Below are positions 5,192 through 7,588 of a stretch of DNA of 7,588 nucleotides, in pieces. The stretch lies in the NCBI GenBank assembly GCA_030426875.1, contig JAUHXI010000069.1:1-7588 (forward strand), in the 5' to 3' direction. Source of the stretch: a bacterium (lineage in GTDB: Bacteria > Patescibacteriota > Gracilibacteria > UM-FILTER-43-11). The translations under genes were made by a program, and so were the position numbers. The notes under the pieces were generated by a model. The model worked only from the letters and a program-made list of their open reading frames with translations, did not search any database and was not told the origin of the DNA. Position 1 is the first letter of the stretch. The number at the start of each line of letters is the position of its first letter.

Positions 5192-5240
5192 GGCCCCATT
5201 AACTGCAAGGGCTTTTTTAATGAGGAATATTTGGCAGGTC

Positions 5241-5261
5241 CCCCTCTTTTTCAAAGAGGGG
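5241..5261. repeat. C/G-rich intergenic hairpin repeat (copy 2)
   Basis: CCCCTCTTT (5241-5249) and AAAGAGGGG (5253-5261) form a perfect 9-bp stem with a 3-base loop, followed by TCAGGGGAGATTT (5262-5274). Read on the minus strand this gives AAATCTCCCC, then ACCCCTCTTT, then the complementary arm, the same plan as the element at 1591-1618 but in opposite orientation. It may end the transcript of the tandem membrane-protein genes, whose last stop is at 5321, though no T-run follows on that strand. Confidence 0.6.
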
Positions 5262-5320
5262 TCAGGGGAGATTTATAAATAGGCTAATGAAAGAAGGGTA
5301 AAATCCTTAAATTTAGACTC

Positions 5321-5719
5321 TTAAACAAGCCCTTCTACAAAATAAGCCATATATCCCAAATATCCACCCAGGCCTAGAAACACCACGCCGACAACATAAA
5401 GAAGTCCTGCATTAAACCCTTTTGTCATTTTAGTCCAAGATGTAGGCAGGTAAAAGAGAGTGATGCCTTTGGCCAATGCAGCCCAACCGATCAGTGTGAT
5501 GATGATTTGAACCGGTCCGTCCCACACATTGTGCTTCAAAACCATGGTGATACCTAAGGCAAAGGATAGAATGGCTCCGTAAAAAATGGTGAGCGAATCG
5601 TTGGCATGAAATTCATTGATCATTTTTTTAAACTGTTGACCATTAATCAGTAGGCTTGACCCTACTATAATGAAGTATATGCTCAAAACTTGAGCTAAAA
5701 ATAAAGTGATCGCATTCAT
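5321..5719 (-). CDS. Hypothetical four-helix membrane protein, paralogue B
   Basis: This 132-residue protein is almost entirely hydrophobic, with four probable membrane helices at about 8-26, 42-62, 70-90 and 105-127. It is a paralogue of the gene just upstream (5762-6157): a hand alignment needs very few gaps and gives roughly one third identity. Shared features are TLFLxQ near the N-terminus, a KKxI pair in the first loop, GIxxVLxHNxW (centred on H63-N64-W66), IIxxIGW (near 73-79), an FNxG after the third helix and a YF near the end. The conserved His-Asn-Trp group at the edge of helix 2 is the most distinctive mark. I know of no assigned function. The ATG at 5717-5719 has no Shine-Dalgarno sequence; the leader is A/C-rich. 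It lies 42 bases downstream of its paralogue without a convincing promoter between, so the two are probably one transcript. It ends at TAA. Confidence 0.85.
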   Translation of the reverse strand: MNAITLFLAQVLSIYFIIVGSSLLINGQQFKKMINEFHANDSLTIFYGAILSFALGITMVLKHNVWDGPVQIIITLIGWAALAKGITLFYLPTSWTKMTKGFNAGLLYVVGVVFLGLGGYLGYMAYFVEGLV

Positions 5720-5761
5720 GTTTGTTTTGGTTAGTTTTTTATGAATCAGTCATCGATAGAG

Positions 5762-6157
5762 TTAAATCAGAAAGGCAAAGTAACCATTCCACACCAAAAA
5801 CCCAGCAAGGACGAGCACGATAAGTCCAAAAGGATTGAGGGTGCCTAGATTAAAACTATGGGTTATTTTTTTAATGTTTCCCTTAGAAGCAAGGACTCCA
5901 AATGCCCCTTCCATGATCATGAGCCATCCAATTGTGGTAATGATCACAGCGGCTAGGGTGTTCCATAGATTGTGATACAGAACGATTGAAATACCGGCAG
6001 CTAATTCTACAATGCCATTGATAAAGAGGGTGAGGGGGTTATCGATCATATTTTTTATGAGCTTTTTCATGTCTTTTTGACGGATAAGCATGGCCAGGCC
6101 AATGACGGCCATGACTGGCCCCATCAATTGACTTAAAAATAAGGTATTCATTTGCAT
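5762..6157 (-). CDS. Hypothetical four-helix membrane protein, paralogue A
   Basis: A 131-residue hydrophobic protein with four probable membrane helices (about 9-25, 41-61, 67-88, 105-130) and lysines in the loops (KDMKKLIKN at 28-36, GNIKKITHS at 92-100). It shares with its neighbour the GIxxVLxHNxW and IIxxIGW motifs, so the pair arose by tandem duplication. The ATG at 6155-6157 was chosen over the ATG two codons later because the first ten residues then align without a gap to the paralogue (MQMNTLFLSQ against MNAITLFLAQ). No Shine-Dalgarno sequence is present; the leader ends in CACCCCTAAAA. It is the first gene of a likely two-gene operon behind the promoter at 6199-6227. Function unknown; it ends at TAA. 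Confidence 0.85.
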   Translation of the reverse strand: MQMNTLFLSQLMGPVMAVIGLAMLIRQKDMKKLIKNMIDNPLTLFINGIVELAAGISIVLYHNLWNTLAAVIITTIGWLMIMEGAFGVLASKGNIKKITHSFNLGTLNPFGLIVLVLAGFLVWNGYFAFLI

Positions 6158-6198
6158 TTTTAGGGGTGGTTATTGATTATTTAATGACTCAATATTTT

Positions 6199-6227
6199 AT
6201 TATAACATAAAACTTTTAAATATGCAA
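6199..6227 (-). promoter_or_regulatory. Probable promoter of the tandem membrane-protein genes
   Basis: On the minus strand a perfect TATAAT (6199-6204) is preceded after 17 bases by TTGCAT (6222-6227), which keeps only the TTG of the -35 consensus. Transcription would start near 6192, giving a leader of about 35 bases before the ATG at 6157. The flanking sequence is very AT-rich. The -35 box directly abuts the putative terminator of the DUF4012 gene. Confidence 0.6.
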
Positions 6228-6230
6228 ATT

Positions 6231-6248
6231 AAAGCCCTCCTGAGGCTT
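6231..6248 (-). terminator. Weak intrinsic terminator of the DUF4012 gene
   Basis: Read on the minus strand, AAGCC (6244-6248) and GGCTT (6232-6236) form a 5-bp stem with a 7-base loop, followed by TTAATTT. It begins about 37 bases after the stop codon at 6285 and sits just before the next promoter on the same strand. The stem is short and the T-run interrupted, so termination may be partial. Confidence 0.45.
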
Positions 6249-6284
6249 GGTTAGAACCACCTATTTTGGATGAATCCTGCATCA

Positions 6285-7588
6285 CTACAATTCTATTGTC
6301 TGCTCATTTGTTGTGGCTGGCTCTTTAAAGCGCTGAATGGCAGTCACCTTCTTTGGGTTGGGGCTCACGACATTTTCGGATCGGTCCTGAATATCTGTCA
6401 GAGTGATGTGGTATCGCTCTAGTGCTTGCTCAGTGACTCCGCTAAGTTGCAACTGAGTCATGGTGTCGTCGAACATTTCTACGGCGATGACCTGTACTTC
6501 GTCTGTGACTGAAGCATCAGCATGATCAAGGTCCACCACTTTATAATTTTCAACTTGCATTCCAGAGCTAGGATCAATAGCTTCGCTCCAAAAAACATTG
6601 ATTGTTTGAAGGTTCTCAAACAATTGCTCGACAGGGTAAGGGGGTGTTTCATCGGGCAAAATATCCAACGCAAGGGCCATGTCATTGTCTAAATAACCTC
6701 GCCATAAAGCTTTGTTTTCTAAGGGGATGTAATCCTCACTCATCGTGCGTAATTCAGTACCAGTTTCAACACTCAGAGTGTAGTGCTTATTGGTGCCTGA
6801 TTGCTTAAAAATTTTGAGTTGATACTCATTGTTGTTCAACAGACTTCGTGGTAATTCATAGGTAAAAGAAAGGGTTTGGATCTCGCCAGCTGCCAAAGTA
6901 AGCGTACTACCAATGACAGTGACCTGCTCTTGCTTTTCGATCTGCTGAGTTGTCTCATCTAGCTCTGAGGTCACATTTGCACCCATGGGAACATAGAGTC
7001 TTAGATAGCCTTTGTAATCGTCGGAGTAAATGTTGCGCTCACCAGGATAGCGCAGGGTGACTTGAGTGGTGATCACAGGCACTTCGTGACTTAGATCAGC
7101 ATGATGATACACGTCTTGAATCACATATCGATCTGCTTTTTTAGACCCAAGATTGGACAGATTAACGGCTAAAAAATCACTTTCTTCAGGTATTTCCATG
7201 TGGTTGGCCCACCCCCTCTCTTCCACTTTGGATTGCATTTGGGGGTCAGCGAACCAAAAATAAATATCCTTATTATGAAGTCCATTTAGGATGATTTCTT
7301 TGGTTTTAAAGGGGTGCTGAGCCATTTCAGACATGAGCGGTCCGCTGAGCTCGCCAACGATGCTTTTTCGTTCAATTAAATTTATTTCATTGTGACGGTC
7401 CACATCATTGACTGAATCGGTGAGGGTTTTGAATAAATTATTTTCGTCAATGAGTGTCCCATTTAACTTAATACCCCCTAACTCACCCACCAGTGTCTCA
7501 ATGAGGCTAAAATTGACTACAATGATGCCATCCACTTTTCTTTCGGGGAATTTTATTTGATAAAAATTGATCAACTCTTGGGCTGATG
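6285..7588 (-). CDS. DUF4012 domain protein with C-terminal Ig-like domain (partial)
   Basis: The reading frame is open to the window edge (SAQEL-INFYQ across 7572-7586), so the true start lies outside and the TTG at 7574 is not a start. About 433 C-terminal residues are visible; numbers count from that TTG. VDGIIVVNFSLI (14-25) with LVGELGGI (28-35) and the later DIYFWFADPQMQSKVEERGWA (103-123; key FADP and GWA) match the DUF4012 family. So do DFLAVNLSNLGSKKADRY (133-150), the GYLRLYVPMG strand (189-198) and the YQLKIFKQSGT strand (251-261). The first motif recalls the core of LytR-CpsA-Psr proteins. DUF4012 proteins are typically anchored by an N-terminal membrane helix and act outside the cell; that part is missing here. 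Residues about 315-412 add a beta domain with INVFWSEAIDPSSG (325-338), a YKVVD strand (344-348) and YHITLTDIQDRSEN (388-401), resembling SbsA-type bacterial Ig-like domains. Ends at TAG. A role in the cell envelope is inferred; the function of DUF4012 is not established. Confidence 0.85.
   Translation of the reverse strand, partial: SAQELINFYQIKFPERKVDGIIVVNFSLIETLVGELGGIKLNGTLIDENNLFKTLTDSVNDVDRHNEINLIERKSIVGELSGPLMSEMAQHPFKTKEIILNGLHNKDIYFWFADPQMQSKVEERGWANHMEIPEESDFLAVNLSNLGSKKADRYVIQDVYHHADLSHEVPVITTQVTLRYPGERNIYSDDYKGYLRLYVPMGANVTSELDETTQQIEKQEQVTVIGSTLTLAAGEIQTLSFTYELPRSLLNNNEYQLKIFKQSGTNKHYTLSVETGTELRTMSEDYIPLENKALWRGYLDNDMALALDILPDETPPYPVEQLFENLQTINVFWSEAIDPSSGMQVENYKVVDLDHADASVTDEVQVIAVEMFDDTMTQLQLSGVTEQALERYHITLTDIQDRSENVVSPNPKKVTAIQRFKEPATTNEQTIEL

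Noticed and set aside
5193..5218. Separate terminator, GCCC/GGGC stem followed by T6
   Set aside because: The stem is only 4 bp with a 12-base loop and no gene ends just before it; it is mentioned only as part of the hairpin-dense stretch.
4980..5260. Integration site (attachment sequence) at the tRNA 3' end
   Set aside because: I found no second copy of the tRNA 3' end in the window and no integrase gene.
4958..5278. Plus-strand ORF of 106 residues
   Set aside because: It runs straight through the tRNA-Trp gene, its terminator and the following hairpins, so it cannot be a protein gene.
6479..6808. Minus-strand ORF 6479-6685 and plus-strand ORF 6602-6808
   Set aside because: Both overlap the DUF4012 gene in other frames and show no protein-like features.
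1..7588. CRISPR array, toxin-antitoxin pair, transposon or phage module
   Set aside because: No regularly spaced repeats, no small overlapping gene pair of that type and no transposase or phage protein was seen on either strand.

Overview
The window reads as a piece of a bacterial chromosome, most likely from a Patescibacteria (CPR) lineage, with Peregrinibacteria-like groups the best guess. This rests on four things: a DUF4012 surface protein, a family very common in CPR genomes; a free-standing eIF2B-fold protein; a general lack of Shine-Dalgarno sequences; and moderately AT-rich intergenic DNA. A standard genetic code is suggested by a tRNA-Trp with anticodon CCA and a gene that ends at TGA, which argues against the TGA-recoding Gracilibacteria and Absconditabacteria. 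The taxon is an inference; no 16S rRNA gene or other marker is present.

Layout from left to right. Bases 1-41 may hold the last 12 codons of a plus-strand gene. A minus-strand gene (90-1445) encodes a soluble, acidic 451-residue protein of unknown function with what look like three degenerate beta-rich repeats, behind a consensus sigma70-type promoter. A 429-base intergenic stretch holds C/G-rich hairpins and ends in a promoter placed so that the next mRNA may be leaderless. That next gene (1875-3209, plus) is an ArsB/NhaD/P-protein type ion permease, followed at 76 bases by an eIF2B-fold protein (3286-4131, plus) that lacks the catalytic residues of the enzyme members of its superfamily. Convergent to it is a two-helix membrane protein of unknown function (4177-4746, minus), rich in A8 tracts and carrying an 11-bp tandem duplication.

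The centre is a well-defined tRNA-Trp unit: perfect -35 and near-perfect -10 boxes (4923-4951), the tRNA with encoded CCA (4980-5053), and a long inverted repeat ending in T6 (5056-5129), with a similar inverted repeat on the upstream side (4773-4826). From 5130 to 5320 there is only hairpin-rich non-coding DNA. Two tandem paralogous four-helix membrane proteins follow (5762-6157 and 5321-5719, minus), probably one transcript from a promoter at 6199-6227. The last gene (6285 to beyond 7588, minus) is the C-terminal part of a DUF4012 protein with an extra Ig-like domain at its end.

The genes do not form an obvious pathway. Most are membrane or envelope functions (ion transport, small membrane proteins, surface protein) around a housekeeping tRNA. 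I see no CRISPR array, transposase, phage gene or recognisable defence system. The most interesting signals are about translation initiation (no SD anywhere, a possible leaderless start) and frame-sensitive repeats, rather than a new multi-gene system.
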